A stretch of DNA of 64,000 nucleotides from Ahaetulla prasina (GCF_028640845.1 NC_080541.1:29840435-29904434); one strand, 5' to 3'. Shown: positions 1-12,669, counted from the stretch's first letter. Notes: generated by a model not told the origin, from the sequence alone. Numbers and translations are program-made.

Positions 1-2130
1 ATTGACCAATAGGGGCCACAGCATGTTCCTTCTGCTTGGCGGGATGGGCTAGTCCCATTATGACAAGCCAGTTCCTCAGATAAGGTGGACCTACAGAGAC
101 TTTGAATTAGACCTGGAAGCAAACTGGCCACCAATATAGCTTGTAGAACAGCAGTGTAACATGGGCCATCCTAGGGGCTTCAAGAACTGCCTATACAGCT
201 ATGTTTTCCACCAACAGAAGCTTCTGGATACTCTTCAAGACTAGTGTTGTGGTCCGCCAGCAGCTTGTGGAGCTGGCAATGGAGTCAGACAGCGATGAGG
301 CTGAGGAAGAACATGGGTCAGTCCTGGAGGCTGGGGAACGTCCAGATGAGGGCTCTGCATCAGAGCAGAGGTGGGCCAGGGCCATCAGGGAATAATGTGC
401 AGACTCCAGAGCCTCCAGAGGCTGAGAGTAGCAAGGCAGAGGAACAGGAGGAGCCTGTTCCTAATGCACACCTGAGAAGAGCTGCCAGAAGGCAAAAGCA
501 GCTAAAGCAAAGAGGACGACTCGGGAGTAGGGCCAGGAGATGATTGGCCCCTCCCATAAGGCTTAAAAGACCAGCAATGGCATTTGGGCTCTTTGCCGGA
601 AAACAAGGTTGATAGCTTTGTCTTGCTACGTTTGTTTCTTATCGGCATCTTCTGAACTTTTGGCAAGAAAGGCCTTTGGCAGTTTGCCTAATTAAGACCA
701 AGGTTGGTGACAGGATTGAGGAATTGTGTTGGGAAGAATTTGCTTTGATTTAGTTTGGACTACGCTGAGAATGAGTTAATTCTCAGCTGTTCTAATAAAG
801 TTTGTTTGTTTTTAAACTGACTGAGTTTTTTACTACCTATTTGGGCCTGGGTCACAACAAGTAGCTCCATATAAAGTGCATTGCAGGAGTTCAAATGTTA
901 GATGACCATGGCTTGAGTGAATGCATGGATTCCCAATCCAGGAAAGGACACAGCTGGGGCACAACACAAAGTTGCACAAAATCTCTCCTAGCCACGGCTG
1001 CCACCTGTTCATTGCACAGGAGTCATGAGTCCAGGAAAATCTCCAAATTACACACCAAACCTATCTGGGATAGAGCAACCCCATCCAGAACTGAATGTGT
1101 TAAAGTCCTGGAACCCCAAGCTCTACACATCCAAAGCCACTCGGTCTTACTAGGGTTCAACTGAAGTCTGTTGTCCCCTGTGCAGACCCCTACCAGCCTG
1201 CAGCCATTCTGAGAGGGCAGCAACAGCAACACTTGGGTCACCCAGGATGGAGATGTAAACTTGAGTATCAGGATGGTGAATGATCTAACCCAGTGGCTTC
1301 AGGTGTATGTTAAAAAGGAGTGGAGGGGATATCAAGCCCTTCACACATCACAAAGGAGTGGCTGTGGACTGGAACTCTCACTCCCTATCAACACCGACTA
1401 GAACAAGGAAAGGAGTCAAACTAGCACAAGATTGTGCAATCCAACCTCACAATCCGTAGTCAGTCCAAAAGGGTTCCATGGTTAATGGTCTCAAAGGCTG
1501 CTGAAAAGTCAAGGTGAACAAGGATGGATCCATTATCCCATGCTATTCTCACTAGAAATCATCAGTTGCAACCAATGTTGTTTCAGTCTCATAACCGGGC
1601 CTGAAATCTGATAAGAGATCTAGATAATCCCTTTCATCCAGGACCCTCTTAAACTACCATATAACCACCTTCTCTACCATCTTCCCTAAAATGGTAGTTT
1701 GGAGGCTGGATGGAAATTGTCCAGACAGATGGGATCAAGAGATGATTTTTGAGGAGGGGCAAACCAGGGCGTCTTTAAAAGTTCCCAGAAACATCCTCTC
1801 TGTAGTGAAGAATTTGTCACTGCCTGAACCTGCCTGGCTGCCACCATCCTTGATTTTCACCTAATTGACACGTGGTTGCACTGACAGCATCAGAGACCCT
1901 GTCTATTTCATCAGGTTCAACAGGGTCAAATTGTTCCAAGATAACCAGATCAGATCTTTCCAGACATCTCAAATGTATCTGCACCATGGATGGGTTCCAG
2001 CTGGGAATAAATCCAAGCAACTTTGTCCATCAAGTTTTTAAATTCCTCTGAATGATCCTGAAGATGATCACCTGAGCCCTGCTGTCCCAGGAGGGTCAGG
2101 GTGATCCTAAACAGGGCCATTGGGCAGCAC
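1..2130 (-). mobile_element. Old CR1/L3-type LINE, split by an LTR
   Basis: Non-LTR retrotransposon remnant read on the minus strand, with its 3' part at low coordinates. Around 1460-1505 the minus strand reads LVHLDFSAAFETINH, which is reverse-transcriptase motif A of the CR1/L3 family. Positions 1080-1290 align by eye with the better preserved CR1 at 15560-15770, for example the stretch following the YADD motif. The CR1 sequence continues on both sides of the LTR at 245-859: the text before 245 and after 860 joins into the usual CR1 order. The frame is broken in many places, so it is inactive. The family is clear; the exact ends are estimates. Confidence 0.75.
245..859 (+). mobile_element. 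Solo LTR, Ty3/gypsy-like
   Basis: A 615-bp block begins TGTTGTG and ends CACAACA, a perfect 7-bp terminal inverted repeat of the TG...CA type. It is flanked by ACTAG (240-244) and AGTAG (860-864), a 5-bp target duplication with one mismatch. Near its 3' end it carries AATAAA at about 795 followed by a T-rich stretch, as expected of an LTR with its own polyadenylation signal. No internal region or second LTR is seen, so this is a solo LTR left by recombination. It sits inside a CR1 LINE. The superfamily is inferred from length and ends only. Confidence 0.7.
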
Positions 2131-5100
2131 ACTTAAGGCATAATAAAGGTGCAGTAATAATGGTGTTTCATTGCTCTTACTGCCATGAAGTAGGGCTTAA
2201 CAGCATCTCTAAATCATGTCCAGTCAGATTCATTCCTTGTTTTTCTCTACCAGAATTCTAGGTATCTCTTAATTGTTTTCAGAACTCGTAGTTCCTCCAT
2301 GATATATCCAATTCTATTCTTTTACTTTCACATAAAAGTCAGCAGAATTGCAGATTTAAGAATAAACCAGCCACCAGATTTTGCTCTTGCTAAAATACAT
2401 GTAATCCTGAAATATTATTTTATATGCAACCCTTACTTCATTCATATGTAAAGAACCACATCCTTCATGTTAATTCAATGGACTCATTAAATTTGATTAA
2501 CATATGCCTGCTAAATTTGACTAATTGAAATCAATTGATTTAATTTATTAAATTAAATATCCACACACTTTTTTTTTCAAATGTGCTCCTAAACAGATTA
2601 GATATCCGATTGCCTACAGAAGAAGCAAAATCAGGTTTAACAAACAAATACAGTGTAAACAATATATCCTATAGGCTGGAATAATGATTCAGTCCATAAA
2701 TGTCAGATCAGTAATGTTTCATTCTAAGTATTTTTCATCAATATATGAGCCCCACATATATTCCATCATGGCATTTATAATGACCAAATGTCTGGCCATG
2801 CCACAGCAGAACTTGGAATCTCTGATAATCTCTGACGGACAACTGGTCTATGGAGGTGGGGATAGAATAAAAAATACGTTGTGATATCAGGATGCAAGCA
2901 TGAAAGGCTCGGGATTTATGACATTATATTTTCATTTTTTCATCATCATAGTACGTAGCAGTCATTTAAGGATCTTTGCTCAAAGTAACAGAAGTGGAAT
3001 TAGCCTCATCCACTGCAAGGAGTGAACTATTACTACTTTATATTTTATGTACAAAATGTGTATATCTAAAAAAGATGTATATTTTGTTTCTGCTTATGCT
3101 TATGTGACTTATGAGTTAAGATACTTTCCAAATGTCTGAGGGTTAAGCTCTGTAGGAGATATGCTTTTGAGTGTGTACGCAGCAGAATATCAGAATATTG
3201 AAGCTTGTAACTTTCATGCATATGTAATGTAATTAGTCAATCAGTCAATGCTCAAATGTTTAATCATCCAAGATGTCCTACATAGCCAACTACAAAACTG
3301 GAATCCACACTATCTACTTTTCATTTTGATAATATTAATTTAATGTAGAAGATAATCTTAATGAGACCAGAACCTTAGTTCAACACACACACACAAAAAG
3401 CATTTTGCATAAGTCCATTGGCCATCTTAAAAGAAGGCTAAAACTGTCAGGCCCAAAACCAAGAATGGCATTTGCCAATTCTTCCAAGCTTTTATTGTTT
3501 CACACCTATAGACAAAATTTTGCCAGACTAAGAAGACTCTACTATCCGCATCTACAATATGCAAACTATTAAGGAGGGCCTCTCTTTACCCCTCTTTCTC
3601 TCCCACATAATATCTGGGCTAATAGACTCTTACTCCTCTGGAATTCACTCCCTCCTTCCTGAGGATCTACTTCTTCAATACTTTCCATCACAAAAATCAC
3701 AGCCTTCTAGTTATTAACTCCTCCCTCTGGCAGCACCACTATTACCCCCTCAAAAGGGTCTCTGAAGACCTGAAAGTAACCCAAAGTAACCCATTTGATA
3801 AAAACATATTGGAGGGTGTAATCTCAAAAGCAAAACCCACCATATTATCGATGCTAGCAGTCATACTTCATAAAATAATTGCATGTTTCGTGACAAGATA
3901 TGTAGTTGTTTTAAGCAAACACTGTATATATAACATCAGCTATAAATAATTTGTACCAATATTTCTAAGCTCATAATGAATATAAGGAAAACATTTGCTC
4001 ATAATTGCCACATGATGAACAGTCAAATAGCTCACTAATTTACTAAGAGTATATCAGTCTTTTTTTTATCAAATCAGATGAATAAGCAGGACATAGCGTA
4101 ACATTGTTTGACTAATGTTTATTCAGGATTAGGTTTTGTGTTCCAACAGCAAGGATAATACTATCAGCCAACCATTCTATACAGAATTCAACAAAAACTA
4201 TCTGTAGGGTTGTACAGAGCTTTGGATTGAGTTACAAAATGGTGTTGCAGAATGTATGAGGCACAAATGTAGTAACAGTCTGCAATTCCTTCAAGAAAGT
4301 ATGTCTTTTCCTAAAATTGTGAAGCAGTTGCACAGGACACGTTATAAGCTTCCTGGGGGAAATGTAGCTCTTCCAAAGAGCTAAGGAATTGAATTCCTCT
4401 GCATTTATCTTAATGGATGCCAAAGTAACACCATATGCATTGGAGCAACTAAGTACACCACATATTTATGTGCCAGATAGTAATCATCTGCTCATATCTG
4501 TAAATAGTATGTTCCAATACATTACACAAAGGACTGAATCTTGAAGCCCTCAGTGCTGAATTGCAAAAAGAAGCTTCCAAGATATTTCTACACACAAAGG
4601 TAAAGAATGGAGTATGAGGTTTTAACATTAAATTCAAATATTCGTTTCATCATCATTTATGGGCTACTAAACTCATGGCTGATTAATGTACTTCACCACA
4701 AAATTAATTTAACATTTAATACTTTTAAAATGGACATTTGTTTAACATTCCTGGTAATTTCTAATCTTGATAAACTAATTCTTATTCACATAGAATCACG
4801 ATGAATTTGGCACAATAATTGATTTGAAAATGATCCAGAATCTTTTAGTTCTAGCTATACATATTCCCATGGGAGTGAATACTACTGCTATGTACTGTCT
4901 TGCCTTTTATACTTTTTGCAGAGAGCACTTTTTGAGTGCATAGAAGGAAAGTGAGGTTTCTGTCAGAGAACAAAACCATAGGACTCGCGAGATCACCCTC
5001 TTAATACTCTCAAAATCTTTCACCTTTGTAAGGTCTTTTCTAGAAGCTTAGGTAAGGGGAAAGGTAGGAGCTGAAAAGAATTCTTGTAGTCTAATTTACT

Positions 5101-5236
5101 TCCCAGTATAAACATGCATATCAGCATTGCATTCTTAATTAAACATGCTACCCATGAAACAATTACTAGCATCTTACTGCCTCATCAAGTCAGACAATTA
5201 CATATTTTGCTGTTTTTCAAAACAAAATGCCCTTGC
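2131..5236. other. Intron, no gene seen
   Basis: AT-rich sequence downstream (transcript sense) of RIMS2 exon 5237-5337. No open frame here resembles a protein. A block at about 3440-3790 is unusually pyrimidine-rich on the plus strand and has AATAAA on the minus strand near 3500. It may be a decayed LTR but has no clear ends. Confidence 0.6.
5231..5236 (-). promoter_or_regulatory. RIMS2: Non-canonical GC splice donor
   Basis: On the minus strand the exon end reads AAG followed by GCAAGG. Known GC-AG introns favour exactly this strong context (AG|GCAAG). No GT donor lies within several bases that would keep the RIM2 reading HSK. The homologous protein ends the exon at the same residue, which supports the site. 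Confidence 0.7.
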
Positions 5237-5337
5237 CTTGGAATGATAATCTTGCTCCAGCCTGGAATCTGATCCTGCTACATGTTTGTACTTGTTCATT
5301 TTCATTTGACGATTTCTCTCTTCAATATCCAGAGTAC
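5237..5337 (-). CDS. RIMS2: RIMS2 coding exon (DIEERNRQMK exon)
   Basis: The minus strand reads (A)GT then 33 codons, TLDIEERNRQMKMNKYKH continuing through VAGSDSRLEQDYHSK. This is the RIM2-type segment that follows the PxxP motif in the C2A-C2B linker; RIM1 differs clearly here. The acceptor is strong: a pyrimidine-rich run ending TTTGACAG just above 5337. The exon enters with two bases that complete the Ser codon begun by exon 39775-39884 (A|GT), so the join is in frame, and it ends on a complete codon. RIM2 scaffolds synaptic vesicles, calcium channels and RIM-BP at the presynaptic active zone. The donor is GC rather than GT, in the context AAG|GCAAGG. It is separated from the previous exon by 34.4 kb. 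Confidence 0.9.
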
Positions 5338-7626
5338 CTGTCAAATTCAAAAGAAAACATGAATGTGTCATTCCAAACCAGTCTCAGTATTCTTAACCAA
5401 GATGGAGAACATTTAAAAATTATTCATATATAACTTAAAAATTAAATCTATGATGAGTAAGACAACTTCACTGGCAAATATCAAAAGACCATTATGAATG
5501 TAACTGTTTTAATTTCAACCATGTAAGTTATACTATTTTAATTTAAGGTTAAGATTGCACATAAATTATCAAATGGGGGGGGGAATCAATGTCTTTTTAC
5601 AAAAACAACACACTAAAAACAGACAAGTTTGAAATGAGTAACATATAATATCTACTATTCATCTATATCCTTTTAAACATCATAGAGCAATATTATAGGC
5701 CTGGCTAGCTTAACTGTAACATGAGTAGGTATTTCTATTATTTTAAATGCATTGGATTCTATTATTCATGCATTGAATCAATGATGCAATGACCTACTAG
5801 ACATGGGTAATAATTCTGATAGCATGCTCTCAGAGGTATTCAGAGCTCTTGACAAAACTAGATGGTATCTGAAGAATTCCCCAAATTGTCTTTTTACAGA
5901 TATTATATTCCTCAGATTTTGTTTGAGATCATCAAATCTCACAAAATTTGCCAGTTCTTATGTGAGCTGGTATGAGCTCTGAAGGGTAAAAGCTGAAATG
6001 CTGGGAAATTTTGGCTGGATTCTTTTTGAGATTTTTTTTTAATAATGTACACTTTTGTTTTGAATTTTTTGTGCCCAGTAACTGATAGGTTTGACAATTC
6101 CTGATTTGGAACATGCTAGTATATCATGAATTATATATGTACCATTTGCAAATCCTGAAAAATAGGTTGACTTTAATTTTCTAGAACTATTTCTTTAAGG
6201 ACGAAACCTCTAAGCAAAAAATTGCTTCCCCCCACTTTCGGCTAATAAATAATATTTGGGATCAAATGTCAAACAAAGCAGGTGTAAGACAACATTTTGA
6301 AAGAAATGCTAACAAAAGATGACAACAAAACGGCTACTTTAGTCATACCATATAATTAACTAGTTCTAGTCTAGATTAAAGAAACAACACTACATAGTAT
6401 TTGCTATGACTTCTGCTTTGTGGTAGCATGGAGCAACACAACCACAACTGGTTTTGTGAACTCTATAAACAATATCAAAACTGAAAATCTGTGAGAAGCA
6501 AGAGAGAACAAACAGATGAGGGCATTTTTCAGAATAGACACCTTTTTTTCTAAACCATTAAACAAATATAGGAAATGCTGAACTACACCCAGTATTCAGT
6601 AATTGTAATTAAGAGAACTGCATATGTAATTTGCATATCAATCACAACTGAGCTCAGCACAATGCTTTAAAAAATACGTGTGCATAAATTAATAAACAGG
6701 ACAACAGAATGAGGTCAAAGTTTTCAGACGCAATATTAACTTTTAGAGGTGAATTATATGATCGTAAGATATAAACTGAATAGTGTTTTTCTCTGAGACT
6801 AGAATAAACATTGGAAAACGTCTTTCGTGACATTATAGACAGATAATTAAAACAGTGACATTATGGTTTTTAGAGATCACAGATGATTTACCCAGTTCTT
6901 ATTCTAGCTGAATTATTATCTTGGCTGTATCTTTTCTACTTATACAATACACTTTTTAAAGGTATATTATAGTCTAAATTTGATCATATCAGTTTTGTAA
7001 AAAAGCATTAGAATATTGGCAGTTTCAATTCTTCCTTTAATAAACCCCCATATTTTCCTGTTTTAAGAAAATTTAATGAAGCCATTACTTCATTAAACTT
7101 TATCAGTTAAATGGTAGATTAGCTTTCTTGTGTATCATCACTAATTCAAACTCACTAGTGCTTATAGAACAATTATTTTAGAAGGGCAACTGTATCAAAA
7201 CCAATGACAGCAGTTAATGGCACCTTGAGTACTAATTTATTTATTATCACATAAACTTTTAAGGGTCACAGTGCATCAAGTGATAACTTTCTAAATCTTT
7301 AGAGATGAATTATTATTGTTTTCTAGAAATTAAGTTGATTCCCCCTCCCATGCCCCTTGGTGCATATTTTTAGGAACTTAAAACAAATCATTTGCCCTTT
7401 TAAATCCACTCCTATAATCTAGGGAAATTATTTTGGCAGAGTTTGCTATATCTTTGTTTTAATTACGCTAAATAATTGGCATCATTAGCAAATGGAGACC
7501 CTATCTGTAACTCCATATACAGTACTGTGGTTAAAATCTGTAGTATCTAAATGCTGTAAATATAAACAAAACAGAATGGAAATAAACAAATAAATCATGT
7601 GACCTTAAATCCTCGATTTATGCTAT
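5338..7626. other. RIMS2 intron, no gene seen
   Basis: The first part (3' end, in transcript sense) of the 34-kb intron between exons 39775-39884 and 5237-5337. It is AT-rich, and no repeat family was recognised by eye. Confidence 0.6.
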
Positions 7627-7634
7627 GTGCCACC

Positions 7635-7932
7635 CAGTGGCGGGATTCAAACTTTTTTACTACCGGTTCTGTGGGCGTGGCTTGGTGGGCGTGGCATGCC
7701 TTGGTGGATGTGGCTTGGTGGGCATGGCAGGGGAAGGATACTGTAAAATCTCCATTCCCTCCCTACTTCAGGGGAATGTTACTGCAAAATCCCCATTTCC
7801 TCCTGATCAGCTGGGACTCGGGAGGCAGAGAATAGATGGGGGCGGGACCGGTCAGAGGTGGTATTTACCGGTTCTCCGAACTACTCAAAATTTCCGCTAC
7901 TGGTTCTCCAGAACTGCTGAATACCACCTCTA
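7635..7932. mobile_element. hAT-type MITE with 8-bp TSD
   Basis: A 298-bp element flanked by perfect 8-bp duplications GTGCCACC (7627-7634 and 7933-7940). Terminal inverted repeats are CAGTGGCGGGATTC and, from the other end, TAGAGGTGGTATTC. An 8-bp duplication with CAGNGG-like ends is the hAT signature. Inside are repeats of GTGGGCGTGGCTTGG and CCGGTTCT. There is no transposase frame, so it is non-autonomous. It shares internal motifs with the element at 13361-13740. Confidence 0.88.
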
Positions 7933-7940
7933 GTGCCACC

Positions 7941-9025
7941 AGAGGTTTTCAATGTTATAAGGATCCCAGTTTTACTGTATGGGAACTTCCAGCATATGGG
8001 CATGTTTCATGGTTAAAATATAGGCTGCTGATATCTCATTTCCTTAACGTAGTGATTTAATCTTAAAAATCAATGACTCACCAAATGGCAGCTATCATTC
8101 CATCACATTTGTAAAACATAAAGATTAATTAAATTACATTACTACTTATAGCGCTGTAATGATAAAAATAAATGATATTTAACATTTTGCTATTTTGTTT
8201 TGAGGGACAAAATCTGAAATGCTTTTACAGTGAAGTCAGCAGTTTCCCAAGATACCTATAATATTTCTGAGTAATATATTGTTGGGTTTCTCTGGTTCTC
8301 CCACTGGTAAATAGACCGTAATTCCATTAAGTGTGGTGATTAGGGCCTGTAACTAATAATTGCCTTATAATCCACAGAATTTAGGAAGGGCTTTTTGAAC
8401 TACAATATTTTCAGTACCTGGTGTATAATCTATGTACAACTATACACTGTAACACTTACAATAAAAATAAGAAAATACTCATTTTGGTCTCATTCTTGGG
8501 TACTAAAATATAAAAATGAGTGATGGAATTATTATTATTATATAATCAGTTTTTAATACTTATTTATTAATACTTATTTCTATGGTGCCACATTCCCTGT
8601 AATTTTTTTCATTGTATGTATATATACAATTAATTTAATCAAAAAATGCTACCCAATAAAGAGATTCACAGCTAGTCATTAGTACAATTATTGAATACTG
8701 GTTGAGAAGCGACATTGGTATCTAAAAATGTTAGTTCAAATAGAGAGATACATGAGATATTAATTGTAGGTATCTTTTCAGAAATACACCAACACAAAGT
8801 AATACTACCCATTCAAAGGAAAAAAGTGACAACAAACTTACTTAATTTTAGAGGCAACATAGATGTAAAAGGCTAAAGCTTTGATGATAGCATAGGCCCA
8901 CAAATTCCAAGGAATCCCTAGTAAATGCACTTCTTAAAAAGCAAAATCTAATGACAGGCTTATTGTACAAGTTTGTTAACACAAAAACTACCTAGAACTG
9001 CATACTGTATAAGGAGGTGCTCTGA
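7941..9025. other. RIMS2 intron, no gene seen
   Basis: AT-rich intronic sequence. No coding or repeat signal was recognised. Confidence 0.55.
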
Positions 9026-9774
9026 TTCAAGTTATACTGGCAAGGCAGAGATTAAGTAGAGTCCATTTATTACACACTTAACACAGCGCCAAATGACCCA
9101 CCAATGCAGCCAGTGAAACTCTGCCCCAGCCCTCAGTTTTCCCTCAGTCTGAATTCCATAGTTCCATGGCCGACCCCCGAGGCCAAGAGGGAAGCCACAA
9201 TATCCACAAGTAACAAGTCTGCAACACCAGTCCAGGGTTCTAAAAACCAAAGCACAGTAAGAGTCTGAAGTCAAAGAGCCAAGTCCAAAGTTCATAAATG
9301 AAATCCAAAGTTCAGAGCCAAGAAACATGATGCAAGATTCGCAAGGCAGTATTCATGAATGCCAGGAAGGTGTGCATCAAAGAAAATAGGTATTCCTGAT
9401 AGATTTTCCCTTAACGTCTGATTAAATCACCCGTCCCCAAGTGTTCCTTGTGAAGAGGGATGGGGCTGCTTCCTCATGAGCAACCTCACCAATTTCCTCT
9501 GTGCCTCTTTCCATTTTACACTCTCCATGCCATTGGGCAAGGGAAGCAACTGTTCCTCGTCAAAGGTGGTCTGGAGCCTATCATCTCCACTGTCCCTCTG
9601 CAGCTGATCTACTCCCGCAGGTATCTCTCTATCTGGTCAGCTGCTTCCCCCCCACCCCCCGCCAGACACCCCTGGGACTGTCTCATCCTCTGCCCCTGGA
9701 CTCTCTGCTTATTCCGAGGGGACTGTGTTGCCAACTCCTTCTCCTCCAAACCAGGATCTGACAGCACCATGACA
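9026..9774 (-). mobile_element. Probable LTR remnant
   Basis: GC-richer than its surroundings. Read on the minus strand it starts TGTCATGGTGCTG near 9774 and carries AATAAA near 9065 close to its other end, as an LTR would. No matching target duplication was found, and no gag or pol lies beside it. It could instead be another kind of interspersed repeat. Confidence 0.4.
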
Positions 9775-10009
9775 AAAGGTATGAGTAACAACTGGGCTTT
9801 ATAATTGGAAAAGTGGGAATCAATTTTGTCTTAATAGTGATATATACATTCATAAGCTTAAGTTTACCTCAGTTATGGCCATTCTTGGACCAAAAACTTC
9901 ATCCAAAAAAACCCCTTCTGAGCCTCATAGACACAAGAGAGAAGGAAATCTTGTGTTGTTATTGACACATAAAAAGAGCAGACTCAGAATATCCTCTGGC
10001 AATTTTCTA
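9775..10009. other. Intron, nothing recognised
   Basis: Short AT-rich spacer between two repeats. Confidence 0.5.
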
Positions 10010-10710
10010 TTATTCAATATTTTTTAATTTTACTTATTAAATTTCTAGGCTACCTATCTCACTAATATAGTGACTCTCTGTTGGCTTACAATATAATAGA
10101 GAGTTAAAAAAATAAAATTAGAAAAATTGAATAGCATAATAATAATATAATAGTTAAAAGTTAAAAAACAAGATAATGAGGATGAGAATCTTTTTTACTC
10201 CATCAGCCACCCTCAAGTAGCGGGCCCAGGCCAATGGCAGAGCTAAGTCTTTAGACTCATCTGGAAGGCCAGAAGTATGGAGGGATGAGGGGAAACCTAA
10301 CCTTCAATGGGAGAATATTTCAGAGTGCAGGGGCCAAAGCAGAAAAGATTCTTCTCCTGTATTCTGACAGCTGAAATTCTTTGGCTGACAAGACCAGAAG
10401 CAGGCCCTTTCCACTGGAATGAATGGGGCAAATTAGCCCCATTGGCATGAGATGGTTCCTCACATAGCCTAGACTCATGCCATAAAGGACTTTAAAGATA
10501 ATGACCAACACCTTGAATTGCACCCAGAAGCAAAATGGCAGCCAGTGTCACACATATACCACCCAAGGGGTCTCCAAAAATGTCCATGCCATTGCATTCT
10601 GTACCAGTTGCAGTTTCCAAATACTGTTCAAGGGTAGCCCCTTGTAGACCATAATCCTTCTAAGAGATGACATGGCATGAGTGATTATGCACAATAACTT
10701 ACTTTTTCCA
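10010..10710 (-). mobile_element. CR1 LINE 3' fragment
   Basis: Old 5'-truncated CR1 in minus orientation. The run CCTTGAATTGCACCC at about 10510, and its surroundings, align with the CR1 at 15180-15220. The minus strand gives the C-terminal reverse-transcriptase reading QFKVLVIIFKVLYGMSLGY, equivalent to QFKVLVTTFKALHGIGPGY in the better copy. Stops and gaps show it is dead. Confidence 0.75.
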
Positions 10711-10789
10711 TCTTGGTGACTTTTAGTTCCTAAACAAGGCTAACTATAATCCCTTCACCCATACATATTCAGTGTGGATTAATAATGAT

Positions 10790-11288
10790 TGCATATATCC
10801 AACCTACCTTCCACTGAGGACCTGTATACTGCACGAGTCAAAAAGAGGGCTGTGAAAATATTTACAGACCCCTCATATCCTAAACATAAAGTGTTTCAAC
10901 TCCTACCCTCAAAACGACACTATAGAGCACTGCACACCAGAACAACTAGACACAAGAACAGTTTTTTCCCCAAATGCCATCATTCTGCTAAACAAATAAT
11001 TCCATCAACACTGTCGAACTATTTACTAAAACCGCACTACTATTAATCTTCTCATTGTTCCCATCATCCATCTCCTTCCACTTATGACTATAACTGTAAC
11101 TTTGTTGCTTGCATTCTTACGATTTATATTGATATTGTTTCCTGATTGCTAATTTGTACCCTATGACTATCATTAAGTGTTGTACCTTATGATTCTTGAT
11201 GAACGTATCTTTTCTTTTATGTACACTGAGAGCATATGCACCAAGACAAATTCTTTGTGTGTCCAATCACACTTGGCCAATAACAGAA
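10790..11288 (+). mobile_element. LINE 3' end with microsatellite tail
   Basis: The plus strand at 10816-11000 reads a LINE-type C terminus (FQLLPSKRHYRALHTRTTRHKNSFF continues in one frame), matching the common pattern LLPSGRRYR...TRT.R..NSFFP. About 250 bp of 3' untranslated sequence follows and runs directly into the (TTCTA)n array. Association of snake CR1/L3-like LINE tails with this microsatellite has been reported. The element is 5' truncated. Confidence 0.7.
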
Positions 11289-11359
11289 TTCTATTCTATT
11301 CTATTCTATTCTATTCTATTCTATTCTATTCTATTCTATTCTATTCTATTCTATTCTAT
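11289..11359 (+). repeat. (TTCTA)n microsatellite
   Basis: About 14 near-perfect copies of TTCTA at the 3' end of a LINE fragment. The array appears to have grown from the LINE tail. Confidence 0.95.
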
Positions 11360-11539
11360 CTAAAACAAAATTGACTAAAATGATAAAAGGAGTACATTTA
11401 TCCAATATTTTCAATGCTGCTTATATAAAATGGATATTCCAGCTTAACTATCTGTTATGGTGTATTGGGTGACAGCTTTTTAGGGATATCACCAATGTGT
11501 CCTGGAATCTGAAAGAAATATTAATTACTCCCTCACATT

Positions 11540-12000
11540 TGTATTTTGATTCTCACCACCCATTGGAACACAAAATGGGAGCGATCAGAGCCCTCCACCA
11601 CCAGGTTGAAGGATTGCCTACCAGAAAAGAGGGAAAAGAAAAAGAACAAAAACACACCAAGGAAGCCCTCAGAACTTGTGCTTATCAACTGGGTCTTTAA
11701 CAAATTCAGAAAAAGACAACCAGGAGTTCCTCCATAACATATGAAGAAGAGAACAACGAACAAAGCAATGTTGTCATTCTATACATTGCAGAAATATTTG
11801 AAAAGCTCAGGAAGATTTTCAACCAATAGAACATACATGCATACCCAAGAATATACTAAGGTAAAGCTTGTCTACCCCAGGATAAAACAGCTAGACACAA
11901 CCTGAGTAGTGTGATATATGCAGTAGAATACAGTACTTGATCTGCTACTATTCAATCATAAAGCTGCTTCTAGAGAAAGTGAAAGCATTTCACAATATTT
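11540..12000 (+). mobile_element. Penelope-like element fragment
   Basis: The plus strand reads FDSHHPLEHKMGAIRALHHQ, then after a shift NVVILYIAEIFEKLRKIF and a degraded NTLRQKLVHPKD-like stretch. This order is found at the end of the reverse transcriptase and in the linker before the GIY-YIG endonuclease of Penelope-like elements. Several frameshifts and stops show it is a remnant. No endonuclease motif was resolved. Confidence 0.65.
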
Positions 12001-12097
12001 GTAATTAGGGTTTTCTAATCATTCTCTTCATGATCTTCTCCTATATCACCTTCCTTCTCAGACTGGTAACAAATCCATATTATGAATTGTACATTTA

Positions 12098-12180
12098 AAA
12101 GAAGAAAAAGAAGAAAGAAGAAAGAAGAGGAGGAGGAGGAGGAGGAGGAGGAGGAAGAGGAGGAAGAGGAAGAAGAAAGG
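12098..12180 (+). repeat. Purine-rich (GGA)n tract
   Basis: Simple A/G-only tract of GAA and GGA units. The long poly-Ser frame on the other strand is a by-product. Confidence 0.9.
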
Positions 12181-12669
12181 ACCGGATACAAACAATAAAT
12201 CATCAATCAATCAAGTAGAAGAAGCTAGCAATCTTCCTCTGACTCTTTTTAGAATTATTTGGCTCTGGAATGAATGAAAAGTTTATTACAGTCAGAGGAC
12301 GCAAGGACAAACATAACAGCAAAGAAAGAAAAAGTATATACATGTTGACATTTCATGGTAAAAAAATCATTCAGGAAATTTTTTCCTGCATCTAATTAGG
12401 GCAGCCAAAAATTTGACTACCACCAGATTCACACTGGGCCTAAAGTTACAGCAAATTTATATATACATGGTTTAAACAGCCTGGTTAGTAAAGGTAAAAT
12501 AAAGATTTGTCTCAGATCAGTTGCAATTCATAAATTAAAAGTATGCATGCCACCAACTCTATTTCAATTACAAAGACAGATTCTTTGTTCAAAAGGTAAA
12601 TCCAGGACTGTTTCTTAAGGACCTGTGATGGAAAGACATTTAATTACATTTTTGCAAAAGGGCTCTGAT

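Noticed and set aside
11281..11360. CRISPR-like or satellite array
   Set aside because: It is a plain pentamer microsatellite without spacers.
12015..12206. Poly-serine ORF
   Set aside because: Translation of a GGA/GAA simple repeat.
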